From contig JACMPP010000118.1 of the NCBI GenBank assembly GCA_014377445.1, positions 1 through 64,000 of the forward strand: a stretch of 64,000 nt of DNA, given 5' to 3'. The DNA is from Oligoflexus sp. (GTDB lineage: Bacteria > Bdellovibrionota_B > Oligoflexia > Oligoflexales > Oligoflexaceae). The position numbers were made by a program, and so were the translations under genes. Positions 49,713 to 59,820 of this stretch are shown here, piece by piece. Under the pieces are notes generated by a model. It did not search any database and was not told where the DNA came from. It saw only the letters and a program-made list of their open reading frames with translations. Position 1 is the stretch's first letter, and each line of letters starts with the position of its first letter.

Positions 49713-51482
49713 TTGGAAGAGCAAGTTAAGAAACTCGCCAGCTATTGGGCGACTTCCCCGGTATTCGACGCAAAGACCCGAGGAGAGATCTCCGCTCTCC
49801 TCGAGGCTAAGGATGATAAAGAGCTCGCCGAGCGCTTCTACCGTGACCTTGAATTTGGAACGGGAGGTCTGCGCGGCATCCTCGGTGCCGGCACCGCCCG
49901 TATGAATATCTACAATATCCGCAAGGCCGCCCAGGCCTTTGCGGACTACCTCAATAGCCACTTCGGCAATACCTCCAAGTCGATCGCGATCTCTTACGAT
50001 TCGCGGCGTTTCTCGCGGGAGTTTTCCGAGGCGACAGCTGAGGTCATGGCGGCAAACGGCATCAAAGCCTATATCACGAAGGAACTGCGTCCGACGCCGA
50101 TCCTTTCGTATATGGTTCGCCATTATAAGTGCCAGGGTGGAGTCTGCGTGACGGCCAGTCACAACCCGTCTCAGTACAATGGTTACAAAGTCTACTGGGA
50201 AACCGGCGGCCAGATCGTTCCTCCGCATGATGAGGCGATCATTGCCCGTTATGGCGAGATCAAGAACTACGAAGACATCAAATTCATCGCCTTCGCCGAA
50301 GGCGTGAAAAAGGGTTTGATCGAAGAGGTTGGTGTTGAGCTGGATGAAGCCTACTTCGCCGAACTCCTGAAGCTCTCCGTGCGACCGAAGATTGGTCGCG
50401 AGAATTTCAAAATCGTCTACACCCCGCTGCATGGAACGGGCGGGAAAATCGTTCCCGAAGCCTTGAAGCGTTTTGGCTTTAAGGATGTTGTCGTCGTGCC
50501 GGAGCAGGCTGAGCCGAACCCAGATTTCCCCACTGTGAAATTCCCGAACCCGGAAGAACCGGAAGCGATGGAGATGGCGATCAACCTCGGCAAGAAGCTG
50601 AAGGCGGACCTCGTGCTCGGGACCGATCCCGACTCGGACCGCATCGGGATTGTCGTGCGGGAGGGGGACGATTACCGGATCTTCAACGGCAATCAGATCG
50701 GTTCCCTGCTTATTGATTTCTACCTCTCGGGCATCAAGGATGCGGGCCGCATGCCCAAGAACCCTCTCGTGATCAAGACCGTGGTGACGACCGATCAGCA
50801 GGAAAAAATCGCGAAGCACTATGGAGCTGCCTGCGAAGAGACCCTCACCGGCTTCAAATGGATCTGCCAACTCATTGAAGATATCGAAACAGGCAAGAAC
50901 CTTCCCTACCGCCAGTACATCTGCGGGGGCGAGGAAAGTTATGGCTTCCTAGCGGGTTCCTTCGTCCGGGATAAGGATGCGGTCAGCGCCTGCTGCATCG
51001 CGGCGGAGATGGTCGCCTATTACAAATCGCAGGGCAAAACGCTGAGCCAGGTCCTCGATGAAATCTATCTGCGGCACGGGGCTTATCTCGAATCGATGGT
51101 GACTTTCACGATGCCCGGCATGGACGGGGCTGCTCGAATTGCAACCATTATGGATGCGCTCCGAGCCAATCCTCCTCGGGAAATAGCTGGAACTCTAGTA
51201 GAAAAGTTAAGAGATTTGCAAAATGGCCAAGAGTTGAACCTTACGACTCAACTCACAACGGCTATCCCTCTTCCAAGCTCTAACGTGCTACAATTTATCC
51301 TAAGTGACGGTTCTAAGGTCAGTGCGCGTCCATCGGGAACTGAACCGAAGATTAAATTTTATTTCTCCGTCAATCGAGAGTTACCAACCAAAGCTCGTCA
51401 CGACGAGCTTGAGCTTGCTAAGACCAGTTGTGCGAAGCGCATCGGGGAGCTTGAGCAGGCATTTAAGGCGTTGATCAACTGA
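49713..51482 (+). CDS. Phosphoglucomutase/phosphomannomutase family (PGM2-like)
   Basis: This ~589-residue phosphohexomutase has all four active-site loops: TASHNPSQYNGYKVY with the phosphoserine near residue 140, the metal-binding DPDSDRIGI near 306, GGEESYG near 406, and RPSGTEPKIKF near 538. The length and TASHNP-type loop match bacterial PGM2-like enzymes acting on glucose- or mannose-phosphate or phosphopentose. TTG at 49713 has GAGGTG upstream; GTG at 49701 is an alternative. It follows the ALDH-like gene at 70 bp. Confidence 0.92.
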   Translation: MEEQVKKLASYWATSPVFDAKTRGEISALLEAKDDKELAERFYRDLEFGTGGLRGILGAGTARMNIYNIRKAAQAFADYLNSHFGNTSKSIAISYDSRRFSREFSEATAEVMAANGIKAYITKELRPTPILSYMVRHYKCQGGVCVTASHNPSQYNGYKVYWETGGQIVPPHDEAIIARYGEIKNYEDIKFIAFAEGVKKGLIEEVGVELDEAYFAELLKLSVRPKIGRENFKIVYTPLHGTGGKIVPEALKRFGFKDVVVVPEQAEPNPDFPTVKFPNPEEPEAMEMAINLGKKLKADLVLGTDPDSDRIGIVVREGDDYRIFNGNQIGSLLIDFYLSGIKDAGRMPKNPLVIKTVVTTDQQEKIAKHYGAACEETLTGFKWICQLIEDIETGKNLPYRQYICGGEESYGFLAGSFVRDKDAVSACCIAAEMVAYYKSQGKTLSQVLDEIYLRHGAYLESMVTFTMPGMDGAARIATIMDALRANPPREIAGTLVEKLRDLQNGQELNLTTQLTTAIPLPSSNVLQFILSDGSKVSARPSGTEPKIKFYFSVNRELPTKARHDELELAKTSCAKRIGELEQAFKALIN

Positions 51483-51557
51483 AGGTGAGCCATGGGAATG
51501 CGAGTCGATTGCATTCCTCTCCCTTCAGGCCTAGGCCCAAGGGAAAGGACTACCTGC

Positions 51558-52439
51558 ATGCGCTTGACTCGGCATTTCTTGTGGCTTGTTGTCTCACTGT
51601 GTACTCTCGCTCAGTCGCCACTCCGCGCCGCTGATTATAAGAAAGCCACAGAAGGTAAAGAAGTCGTGATGGGGAAGCTCTACCCTAAATCAGAGCGTTT
51701 CGAGCTCAGTTTGCCGGATGTTGGGGTCATCATGAACCAATCTTACGTCAACACCTTGCTCCTCGGTGGTTCGGCCACTTACTTCCTTTCTGAGAACCTC
51801 GGATTCAGTTTGAGCGGTGCGGTCGGAAGCAATTCCGACAAGGCTGAGCGAACCTGTATCGAGAGTTTCTACTACGATCCGAGCAATGAAGTGGGCGTAG
51901 CCTGCGGTGAGCCAGGTCTTCTTGCAGATGCCGACAAAAACAACGATGGCTTTCCCCGCTATGGACCAGCCTATGTGCCGATTCGTGAGATTCAGCAGGT
52001 TGTGATCGCCAACGTAGTTTGGGCTCCGGTTTACGGAAAACAGCTTTTTCTCAAAAGCGCGACCAGCTACTTCGATCTCTTCGTTGAACTCGGACTTGGT
52101 TTTGCGACTTCGAAGTTCTATCCCAAACGCGAAGTTCTTGAGAACGGCAACGTCCCTCGCGGAACTTATTTCGATCCAGCTAACGATCCGGTTGCAGCAG
52201 CGGCTGCCAACAGCAAGATCGGGGCTACAGCGGATCAAGTGAATTCTTATGGAGTGGGCGGTCGTCCGAAGGCCAAGAATGAAGGCAACGTGCTTTTGAA
52301 CCTTGGTATCGGACAGAAGTTTCACTTTGGTAAACTCTTCTTCGTGAAAGTCTATATCCGGAACATGACGCTTCTTGGGACGGATCAAGGGTTTGAAAAC
52401 CTTCTCGGGCTGCACGGTGCAATTGGGGTTCGGTTCTGA
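51558..52439 (+). CDS. Outer-membrane beta-barrel protein (myxobacterial type)
   Basis: The ~293-residue protein starts with signal peptide LTRHFLWLVVSLCTLAQSPLRAA; the ATG at 51558 with AAAGGA 8 nt upstream was preferred to an earlier start at 51492. The mature part has alternating beta strands (FGLSLSGAVGS-like, DLFVELGLGFATSKF) and ends in aromatic VRF, suiting an 8-12-strand barrel. It resembles the OMP beta-barrel family common in myxobacteria and relatives. Function unknown. It follows the mutase gene and has a strong terminator after it. Confidence 0.82.
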   Translation: MRLTRHFLWLVVSLCTLAQSPLRAADYKKATEGKEVVMGKLYPKSERFELSLPDVGVIMNQSYVNTLLLGGSATYFLSENLGFSLSGAVGSNSDKAERTCIESFYYDPSNEVGVACGEPGLLADADKNNDGFPRYGPAYVPIREIQQVVIANVVWAPVYGKQLFLKSATSYFDLFVELGLGFATSKFYPKREVLENGNVPRGTYFDPANDPVAAAAANSKIGATADQVNSYGVGGRPKAKNEGNVLLNLGIGQKFHFGKLFFVKVYIRNMTLLGTDQGFENLLGLHGAIGVRF

Positions 52440-52457
52440 TTTCATGATGAAAATACG

Positions 52458-52494
52458 AAGGCTGCCTGGATTATTCCATGGCAGCCTTTTTTTT
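52458..52494 (+). terminator. Rho-independent terminator after the OMP gene
   Basis: AAGGCTGCC and GGCAGCCTT pair around a 13-nt loop and are followed by eight T residues in total run. Confidence 0.88.
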
Positions 52495-52504
52495 CGCAAA
52501 TTTG

Positions 52505-53164
52505 TTATTTCGATTTTGGACGCGGATTTAAAACGAAGATTTTTTCCAGTCCCCCGGCGCAGACCATAGAGTGCTCGAGATTGAGGCCGAAGCGGTCCTT
52601 GAAAAAATGATCCGCACTGGCTTCGTCGAACCCTTTTTTCATGGCGGCCTCACTGGAGCGATCGGCCCAGGAGGCTAGTCTAGAAACCAGCTTAATTTTG
52701 GAGTCTTTTAAATTACGAATAGGTTCGGCGATGATGCAAAGTCGATCGGTCTGAGCCAGCATTTTTTTGATGATGTGTTCGTGGTCCGGCATGAACTGAT
52801 AAAGACTGGCTTGGAGTATGACAAAATCAGCGCGGGTTTCGATCGGGTCAATCGTAATATCAAATTGAGTCATAGGTATGTTCTTTTTGAGGCAACTCGT
52901 GACAAATCCTCGATTTCGATCGTAGCCCATGTATCGAATCCCGGCCTTCATCCGAAGGTGCTTATGAAAGAGTTCGCCGTCGCCGGCGCAGAGCTCCATG
53001 ACGGAACAATAGTCCGGGATCAGATCCGCCACGGCCTTATATCGATCGCGGTAATTGAATAAATAGAGGATTCGCATCGCTAATTTATAGATAAAGGGAT
53101 GCCAATAGACAAAGCTTTCGCGAGGTTTATTGGGTGCGGATGACTCTGAAAGTGAAGCTGACAT
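52505..53164 (-). CDS. Class I SAM-dependent methyltransferase-like protein
   Basis: This 219-residue protein has the Rossmann-type motif I VMELCAGDGELF near residue 54, a likely acidic motif II in YMGYDRN, and a motif IV region (FDITIDPIETRADFVILQASLYQF). The target is unknown; the N-terminal ~30 residues are hydrophobic/aromatic. It sits alone between the OMP gene and ssb, on the minus strand. Confidence 0.72.
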   Translation of the reverse strand: MSASLSESSAPNKPRESFVYWHPFIYKLAMRILYLFNYRDRYKAVADLIPDYCSVMELCAGDGELFHKHLRMKAGIRYMGYDRNRGFVTSCLKKNIPMTQFDITIDPIETRADFVILQASLYQFMPDHEHIIKKMLAQTDRLCIIAEPIRNLKDSKIKLVSRLASWADRSSEAAMKKGFDEASADHFFKDRFGLNLEHSMVCAGGLEKIFVLNPRPKSK

Positions 53165-53239
53165 AATCCTGCATCCTTGCTTATAATCGCTCGGCTTGAT
53201 CTACCACCATACCGGCGGCCTCTAGAAGCGACTACAAAA

Positions 53240-53268
53240 AAACCCGCTGTCGTGCAGCGGGTTTTTTT
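53240..53268. terminator. Bidirectional terminator after ssb
   Basis: AACCCGCTG and CAGCGGGTT form a perfect stem with a 5-nt loop, flanked by A and T runs on both sides. It ends ssb transcription on the minus strand. Confidence 0.88.
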
Positions 53269-53294
53269 CGTTCGTTCATAATCAAAGACATCCA

Positions 53295-53744
53295 TCAAAA
53301 TGGAATGTCATCCAAACTTGACGAATTGTGACTACCGAAAACGCTATCCGAATTCGGCTCAGAAGGCGGTGGTGTGAAGTTGTTTAGACCATTGCCATCT
53401 TCGCGTGTCGCACCGGTGTTGCCACCCAGGAATTGAACGGTTTGCGCTACGATTTCTGTCGAGTAGCGTTTTTGACCGTCTTTGTCATCCCAGCTACGAG
53501 TCTGAAGACGACCTTCGATAAAGGCGGCGCGTCCTTTTGCCAAATACTTTGCGCAGTTCTCGGCTTGCTTGCCCCACACGATGACGCGATGCCATTCAGT
53601 GCGTTCTTGTTTGTTGCCGTTGTCGCTCCATGTCTCTGTTGTCGCGAGGTTAAGCGTACAAACAGCAGCTCCACTTGGAGTGTGGCGCATCTCTGGATCA
53701 CGGCCAAGTTTACCTATCAGAATAACTTTATTGACGGAAGCCAT
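53295..53744 (-). CDS. ssb: Single-stranded DNA-binding protein
   Basis: SSB coats single-stranded DNA in replication and repair. The 149-residue protein has the OB fold (residues 4-110: [48 protein letters not shown]), a Gly/Asn-rich linker and the acidic tip DDIPF that recruits partners. The start at 53744 fits the family; six residues more are possible. Confidence 0.97.
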   Translation of the reverse strand: MASVNKVILIGKLGRDPEMRHTPSGAAVCTLNLATTETWSDNGNKQERTEWHRVIVWGKQAENCAKYLAKGRAAFIEGRLQTRSWDDKDGQKRYSTEIVAQTVQFLGGNTGATREDGNGLNNFTPPPSEPNSDSVFGSHNSSSLDDIPF

Positions 53745-53782
53745 GAGGCGCCCCTTTCTCATCCAAAGATGTTTGTCCGTAG

Positions 53783-53788
53783 ATTATA
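53783..53788 (-). promoter_or_regulatory. Perfect -10 hexamer upstream of ssb
   Basis: TATAAT on the minus strand, 38 bp before the ssb start. No good -35 is at the proper distance. Confidence 0.4.
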
Positions 53789-53887
53789 AGCTTGTATCTT
53801 AGATTGGACGCCAAGCCCAGCAGTGGTTATAACTAAGCTCGTGACTCGGTCACAAGGAGAATTTATCAGAGTCGGAAAAGGTCAGCC

Positions 53888-55480
53888 ATGCCAAATATTG
53901 GCTATGACTTTGCCGCACTCTCAGGGAGTATTTGGACGATGATGGGTAAGAACTGGTCGAAGATGTTAGGTCTTTGTTCTTTAATATTCGTGAGTGCACT
54001 TTCTTGCAAAGTTGAAGAGAAACTCCCCGCTTTAGGCGATCGTCTCGCCGGTGCCGTGGATGTCGTCACCTCACCCAACGAAAAATATTTTTATGTTTTG
54101 AACTCAGATTACGAGCGCCGCTACGATAAGGGCTCGATTCTCATTATTGATCCTGAAGCGGCCGTCGGCCATCAGAAGCTCAAGGCAATTCCAGCGCCCC
54201 GCATGGGCCGTTCGCTCTATGTGAGCAAGACGCAAAAGCTCATGATCGCAACCTATGCGGATCCTGAAGCCAAAGCCGCGGGCAAGGTTGAGATCTGGGA
54301 TTTGGCGGATGAAGCAAATCCAGTGATGCTGGCCAATGCCGACGTCAACTGCTTGCCTCTCAATGCAATCATCGCTCCGACCCAACCTTACTTCGCCGTG
54401 AGCTGCGTAGGCGGTTTCCTCTACATGGGCAAGAATCCGCGCAATGCCGCGGGCGCTGCGATGACGCTCGATCTCGTGCGTTCGTATGGTTACGATCGTC
54501 GCGCTCTGTACTTCCATGAGGGAGCGGGCAAGACCTATCTCTTCGGTTTCTCCACCGACATGAACAGCCAGGATTATGCCGACGAAACACTCGAAGACAG
54601 TCAGACCTACGATCCCACCAAAGATGGTGTGGACGGAGCGACCGGCCTTGTGCCGGGTAGCAATGGTGTGCCCGACCAATTTGAAAACACACCTTCATCG
54701 CGTCGCCGTTATGCGGCCTCCAACCCTTTCCATATGTTCGTCTATCCCGTGACGGACGAAGAAGCGGCTTCAACGACTCACGATCTGATCTATCCTGCTT
54801 ATTCGACCTTTCGTTACATCGAATCCGGATCGTTCACGAAGCCCACCATCAGCAACTCCGAGCTTCACTACGTCTCTTTCAGCCTTGCCGAAGCTGACGG
54901 CCAGGTATCCGCGACTGAGCAGATCGTTCAACCGAACTTCCACCGCTATCGCACCAACTTCTGGGAAGCGAAAATCGGTCTCGAAAATAGCGCGAATATT
55001 TTCTATCTCTCGCAACGCGGCGATTACGGTTCAGAAAGTAACAACGTTCTGCGCCTCCTCGTTAATGAATCTGCTCTGGCGACTTCCAACACGTCAACCT
55101 TCGAGCAGATCTTTTCCGTCAACCGCGTCTACGGTTATGCGATCGATCGGGACAACCGCGGCCGTTATCCAGGCGACTTCGAGCTCGCAACGCTTGATGG
55201 CCAACCCACGCTCCTCGTGAACTCCTTCCGGGATTTGATCTACTTCGCGAGTGCGCCCTTTTATTCCGTGACTCGCAAGCTTTTGGATGGCGCGGACGTT
55301 GAGCATGTCGTTCCATCAAGTGCGGACTCAGCAGATTTCAACGCGTCATACTATCAACTGGCCGTGATACCCGCGACTGGCAAGGTTTTAACGTCTTCTT
55401 TCTATGGCAACGTCCTTTACTTGTTTGATGCTCGCCCAAGTATTAGTATCAAAGACCAAACGCCCACTCGCATTGAATAG
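53888..55480 (+). CDS. Surface/periplasmic lipoprotein, propeller-like
   Basis: This protein of 530 residues (or 513 from the ATG at 53939) has a hydrophobic signal segment ending SALSC, a lipobox. The N-terminal AGAVDVVTSPNEKYFYVLN and repeated beta-strand segments suggest a beta-propeller of the 40-residue blade kind. Acidic loops (DPTKDGVDG, DNRGRYPGD) may bind calcium. Ahead of the ATG at 53888 is AAAGG at good spacing. It precedes smc but with no obvious functional tie. Confidence 0.72.
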   Translation: MPNIGYDFAALSGSIWTMMGKNWSKMLGLCSLIFVSALSCKVEEKLPALGDRLAGAVDVVTSPNEKYFYVLNSDYERRYDKGSILIIDPEAAVGHQKLKAIPAPRMGRSLYVSKTQKLMIATYADPEAKAAGKVEIWDLADEANPVMLANADVNCLPLNAIIAPTQPYFAVSCVGGFLYMGKNPRNAAGAAMTLDLVRSYGYDRRALYFHEGAGKTYLFGFSTDMNSQDYADETLEDSQTYDPTKDGVDGATGLVPGSNGVPDQFENTPSSRRRYAASNPFHMFVYPVTDEEAASTTHDLIYPAYSTFRYIESGSFTKPTISNSELHYVSFSLAEADGQVSATEQIVQPNFHRYRTNFWEAKIGLENSANIFYLSQRGDYGSESNNVLRLLVNESALATSNTSTFEQIFSVNRVYGYAIDRDNRGRYPGDFELATLDGQPTLLVNSFRDLIYFASAPFYSVTRKLLDGADVEHVVPSSADSADFNASYYQLAVIPATGKVLTSSFYGNVLYLFDARPSISIKDQTPTRIE

Positions 55481-55555
55481 TTCGTGGATCCCGCTCTCCG
55501 AGGGGACTATGACGATTTAAATTTTTTGGCGTCTGTCACTTGAGGAAGTTTTGCG

Positions 55556-58500
55556 ATGCATCTGAAAAAGCTCATCGTTTCAGGATTTAAATCCTTCGCT
55601 GACAAAGTCACTCTGAACTTTGACGAAGGTATCACTGGAATTGTCGGACCGAACGGTTCGGGCAAATCGAACGTCATTGATGCGGTTCGATGGGTCATGG
55701 GTGAACAGAACGCAAAATACCTTCGCGGTGAAGTCGCGACCGATATTATTTTCGCCGGCTCTGACAAACGAAAAGCCCTTGGCATGGCCGAGGTTACGCT
55801 CGTTTTTGATAACCGTGAGGGCAGCTCGTTCTGCCCGCCTGAGTATCGTCATGAAGCCGAGATCGCCTTGACCCGTCGTCTCTATATCGATGGGGAACGC
55901 GAGTACCTGATCAACAAAAAACCCTGCCGGCTCAAAGACATCGTCAGCTTTTTTGCGACGACTGGTTTGGGCGGCCGTAGTTATTCCATGATTCAACAGG
56001 GTCAGGTCGATCGTATTTTGAATGCGAAGCCAGAGGATGTTCGGGAAATTCTCGAAGAAGCCGCAGGTACGCTGATCTTTAAGTCCCGGCAACAGGCAGC
56101 CCAAAAGAAGCTCGAGAATACTCAGGAAAACCTGAAGCGTATCGACGATCTTTTGCGCGAGCTCGTGGCCCAGCTCGATGCTTTGAAAGAGCAGGTGGAA
56201 AAGGTCGAAGCCTGGAAACAGGTGAGTGGCCGTTTGAAAGAGCAGGAGCTTAAACTCCTTTCGCATAACTTCAGACACTTCTCAAGCAAGCTCCTCGACG
56301 TCGCCGGCCAGCTAGATACGGATTCGGACAGCGAGATCAAAGCCGTTACGGATTTGAGCATCATGGAAGCACGGGTCGAGGAACTCCAGTCCACTCTGGC
56401 TGAATCCGATCCCGAACTTGAACAGGTACGTGAAGAAATCTCTCACCTCCGTGAGCAGATCGTACGCGCGGAATCCTTTATCACCAGTGCCTTAAAGACT
56501 CTTGAAAACGGCCAACGCCGTATGCTTGAACTTGACGGGCAGATCGCCGAAGAGCAGGAAAACCTCAAGACCCTAGAGCAGTCGGTCGAGACGAAATCCA
56601 CGGATTACGATCGTTTGACGGGTGAACTTGAGCGCTTGAAGGATCTGGTCGAGAGCTTCCAGGATGAAGTGGACCAGGTTGAAGAAGCGGCTCAGGTCTT
56701 TCAAAACCGAAGCCAGGATCTCGAAGACGAGGTTCGCAACCTGGAACATCTTCTCGAAAGCAACCGTCTTCGCTGCGAAAGTATCGAACGCGACCGCAAA
56801 CGTTTGCTCATCGAGTTTCAAACCTACAGCGAACGCAAAGAGTCTCTGGATAACAATGCCAAAGGTCTCGAAGAGAAAGTTGAGACGGCCCGTGCGGTGC
56901 TCAATGATCTTCAGTCCGGCCTCGATAACGAGCTGCAGACCAAGCAGGACCTCGAACTCAGCATTCAACGCCGTGAACAGTGGATGCGGGAAGCATCCAA
57001 ACTTCGTGATCAGCATAAAGAAACCTACTTCACCGCGCGAGCCCGACTCAAGAGTCTGGAAGAACTCGAATTCAGCAGTGAAGATGTCGCTTCGGGTATG
57101 AAGCGCCTCTCGCAAAAATATCCTCAAACCCATGATCTTATTCTGGGTACCCTGACCGACTTTGTCGCCTTCGAAGACAGTATTCAGGACTGGGCGCCGC
57201 GTGCGGTGCAGAGCCTTGAAAAATGGACCGATCGCATCGTCGTCAAAGGCAGCCAGGAACTAAACGAACTCGCCGCATTGATTCAAGAAGAACAAATCGG
57301 ATCCATTCCTTTATCGGTGGCGAGCCTCTGGCAGGACTCAGGGCGTAGCGAAGTCAAAGCCTGGGCCCAGCGCTTTCAGGCGATCTCCTGTCTGGAAGTC
57401 CTCAAGCTTTCCGCGGATGCCCCTGCATGGGTCCAAGACCTCTTGAGCCGTCTCTACTACATCGCCTCGTCAACTGTCAGTGACGACGTGCTGCAGGGTC
57501 TTCCTCTGGGAACTGTGCTCTTCACAGCGCAAGGTCTCCTGATCAGCTCGCGCGATGACATCCTTATTCATAGTTCGGCCAGCAAAGGCAGCTTGAGCCG
57601 AAAGAGCGATATCGAACACCTGACGATTCAACTGGCCGAAAGCGAAGGCCTCTTGGAGATGGTTCAGACGGATATGGATCTCGCGGACATCGCCCAGACG
57701 GAAGAGTCGGCGCGTCTTCGTGAGATCGCCGATCGCCTGAGTCTGCAAAACAAAGAGACTCTCGCGGCCATGAGTGCGATGCAGCAGCATACGAACCAGC
57801 TTCAGCATTTTAATGAGCAACGATTCCAAAACGAACAAAAGATTACCGAACTCGATCAGCGCGAACGCGAGCTGATGCGGGAACTTGAGACCTTGGGTGA
57901 GACCCGTATTTCCCTCGGATCAGAAAAAGAAGTTCAGCAGGGCGAACTCGAAAGTCTGCAGGATGAATCCTCCAGCATTGGGGAACGTCGCGATGAAGTG
58001 ATGCGTGTGCATCAGGCTCGGCAGCTTGAACTGGCTAAGGTTGAGATGCGCTCGCAAGGGACTCAGGAGAGTCTGGAGCAAACGCTCAGTCAAATGACGC
58101 GTCTACAGGCCAACCTCGCTAAACGCTACGAAGAACGCAGTCGCATCGAACTTGAGATATCCACCGCGGAAACGACCCAGATTCAGGGTACGCAGGAAAT
58201 CGAAGTCTACATCCTTCGCCGCGAGGAGCTGGAAGAGGCTTTGGCGGTTCGTCGTGAACACAGCACCGGAGTCTTTGAGGAGCTGCGCTTGGTGGAAGGT
58301 CGCCTCAAAGAAGCGCGCGATCAGCAGATGGAAATTCAACGCCAAAAATCGAAGAAGACCGTCGAACTCGAACGCCTTAAAACGGTGAGTCGCAGTCTTC
58401 TGGATCAGGCTCAGGAAAAATATCAGGTCGATCTCATGAGTCATCCCCACGTGGATGATCCTGATTTTGATGCGGATAGGACCACGCGCGAACTCAACAA

Positions 58501-59176
58501 ATTTCGTACCAGCCTCGAAGGCATGGGCGCGATCAATATGGTCGCGGTCGAGCAGTACGAGAAGATATCGGGGCGAAACGAGTTTATTCAGGCCCAAAAA
58601 GAAGAGGTTCTCGGCAGTATTCTTCTCCTGGAAGAGGCGATCGAGGAGATCATGGAAACGTCGAAGGACAAATTCCTCACGACCTTTGCGATCGTCAATC
58701 AGAACTTCATGGAGCTCTTCCCCATTCTCTTCCCGACCGGTGAGGCGCGTCTTGAGCTTACGAGTGAAGATGCGATGACGGCGGGTGTTGAGATCATGGT
58801 GCGGATGCCGGGTAAAAAGCCTCGAAGTATGAACCTCTATTCCGGTGGCGAGAAAGCCCTTACAGCGATCTCGCTCATCTTCGCCTTGCTCAAGACCAAG
58901 CCGACCCCTTTCTGTTTCCTTGATGAGGTTGATGCGCCGCTCGATGAAGCCAACGTCGGCCGCTACAACCTGGTATTGGACGCGCTTTCGGATCGTTTCC
59001 AGTTCATCGTGATCACGCACAACCGTCGGACGATGGAAGTCTTGGATCAACTCTATGGTGTGACGATGCAAGAGGGTGGTGTATCGACCGTCGTAGGTGT
59101 CGATATGAAGAAAGATCTACCGGCGCATTTGCAGAAGGCTTTCAAAGTCGAAGGCCAGAAGGCCGCTGAGGCTTGA
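55556..59176 (+). CDS. smc: Chromosome partition/condensation protein SMC
   Basis: SMC loops and compacts chromosomes. The 1206-residue protein has Walker A GPNGSGKSN near residue 32, coiled coils (~165-490 and ~660-1010), a hinge-like region (~510-650), the ABC signature LYSGGEKAL near 1098 and Walker B FCFLDEVDAPLD near 1122. ScpA and ScpB are not adjacent. The hinge lacks some of the Gly pattern usual in the family. The ATG at 55556 follows GAGGAAG. Confidence 0.96.
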   Translation: MHLKKLIVSGFKSFADKVTLNFDEGITGIVGPNGSGKSNVIDAVRWVMGEQNAKYLRGEVATDIIFAGSDKRKALGMAEVTLVFDNREGSSFCPPEYRHEAEIALTRRLYIDGEREYLINKKPCRLKDIVSFFATTGLGGRSYSMIQQGQVDRILNAKPEDVREILEEAAGTLIFKSRQQAAQKKLENTQENLKRIDDLLRELVAQLDALKEQVEKVEAWKQVSGRLKEQELKLLSHNFRHFSSKLLDVAGQLDTDSDSEIKAVTDLSIMEARVEELQSTLAESDPELEQVREEISHLREQIVRAESFITSALKTLENGQRRMLELDGQIAEEQENLKTLEQSVETKSTDYDRLTGELERLKDLVESFQDEVDQVEEAAQVFQNRSQDLEDEVRNLEHLLESNRLRCESIERDRKRLLIEFQTYSERKESLDNNAKGLEEKVETARAVLNDLQSGLDNELQTKQDLELSIQRREQWMREASKLRDQHKETYFTARARLKSLEELEFSSEDVASGMKRLSQKYPQTHDLILGTLTDFVAFEDSIQDWAPRAVQSLEKWTDRIVVKGSQELNELAALIQEEQIGSIPLSVASLWQDSGRSEVKAWAQRFQAISCLEVLKLSADAPAWVQDLLSRLYYIASSTVSDDVLQGLPLGTVLFTAQGLLISSRDDILIHSSASKGSLSRKSDIEHLTIQLAESEGLLEMVQTDMDLADIAQTEESARLREIADRLSLQNKETLAAMSAMQQHTNQLQHFNEQRFQNEQKITELDQRERELMRELETLGETRISLGSEKEVQQGELESLQDESSSIGERRDEVMRVHQARQLELAKVEMRSQGTQESLEQTLSQMTRLQANLAKRYEERSRIELEISTAETTQIQGTQEIEVYILRREELEEALAVRREHSTGVFEELRLVEGRLKEARDQQMEIQRQKSKKTVELERLKTVSRSLLDQAQEKYQVDLMSHPHVDDPDFDADRTTRELNKFRTSLEGMGAINMVAVEQYEKISGRNEFIQAQKEEVLGSILLLEEAIEEIMETSKDKFLTTFAIVNQNFMELFPILFPTGEARLELTSEDAMTAGVEIMVRMPGKKPRSMNLYSGGEKALTAISLIFALLKTKPTPFCFLDEVDAPLDEANVGRYNLVLDALSDRFQFIVITHNRRTMEVLDQLYGVTMQEGGVSTVVGVDMKKDLPAHLQKAFKVEGQKAAEA

Positions 59177-59202
59177 TCGAAGGCCTAAGGATGGCGCTGA
59201 AT

Positions 59203-59229
59203 CTAGTGTTCCTCCGACAGGAACACTAG
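59203..59229. terminator. Perfect inverted repeat after smc
   Basis: CTAGTGTTCCT (59203-59213) and AGGAACACTAG (59219-59229) are exact complements with a 5-nt loop, between the convergent smc and 59250 genes. No T run follows, so termination is inferred from position. Confidence 0.5.
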
Positions 59230-59249
59230 CGGAAGCCGACAGACTGGGC

Positions 59250-59594
59250 TTAGCTCTCAAGTTTCTCGACGATGAGTTCGAGCATTTCCTGAGGCTTCGA
59301 ATAAAATTCCCCGAAATTATACGTATCGGCAAACCACTCGGATACGGGATCGCTCTCGGCTTCCTTCATGTGTTTGACGATTTCTGGATAGTTGCTGGTG
59401 AGATCAACCAACCGAGCCATGACGGCGGCAGCTTCGGGTTTGATACTTGGGTATTTTTTGCGCAGGTATTTGATGATGAGATGGATGAGAACCGGATCCA
59501 TTTTTTGAGAAAGATTATAAAGATCGCCCGTTCCCAAGGTGCCGTCTTCGATACCTTCGAGCCAACGCAAACCATCGCGAACCATCGCTTCCAT
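59250..59594 (-). CDS. Small helical hypothetical protein
   Basis: The 114-residue, mostly helical acidic protein is unrecognised. No signal peptide or membrane segment is visible. YLRKKYP and RLVDLTSNYPE are its more basic or polar parts. It stands alone between smc and hldD, both convergent or co-directional at a distance. Its start codon at 59594 is ATG; coding potential looks good by length and composition but no family supports it. Confidence 0.6.
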   Translation of the reverse strand: MEAMVRDGLRWLEGIEDGTLGTGDLYNLSQKMDPVLIHLIIKYLRKKYPSIKPEAAAVMARLVDLTSNYPEIVKHMKEAESDPVSEWFADTYNFGEFYSKPQEMLELIVEKLES

Positions 59595-59820
59595 AGTAAC
59601 CCCTTCAGTATAACGGCCGAGAGAATATCGATAATTGAATAAGTTATTCAGTGTAAATGAGGACCCGATAAATGAGTTCGAACAAACTGCTTCTTAACTC
59701 AATTTTACTATAACGGGCCTGATTTGCTCACAGAACTTCTTCAGGTATACCATGAATTCGCGCAAATCCCTCTAAAAAGAAGATCGATAATCGGTCTGTT
59801 CAAAGAAGGAATGGCGGCCT

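Noticed and set aside
49632-50870. 412-codon minus-strand frame opposite the phosphohexomutase gene
   Set aside because: The opposite strand carries a complete enzyme with all active-site loops; the antisense frame resembles nothing.
53841-53853. GTGAC-TCG-GTCAC palindrome upstream of the 53888 lipoprotein gene
   Set aside because: Short arms and no promoter element in register; could be chance.
58103-59071. 322-codon minus-strand frame opposite smc
   Set aside because: Antisense to the conserved SMC head domain, rich in His/Arg as shadows of Glu-rich coding sequence are.
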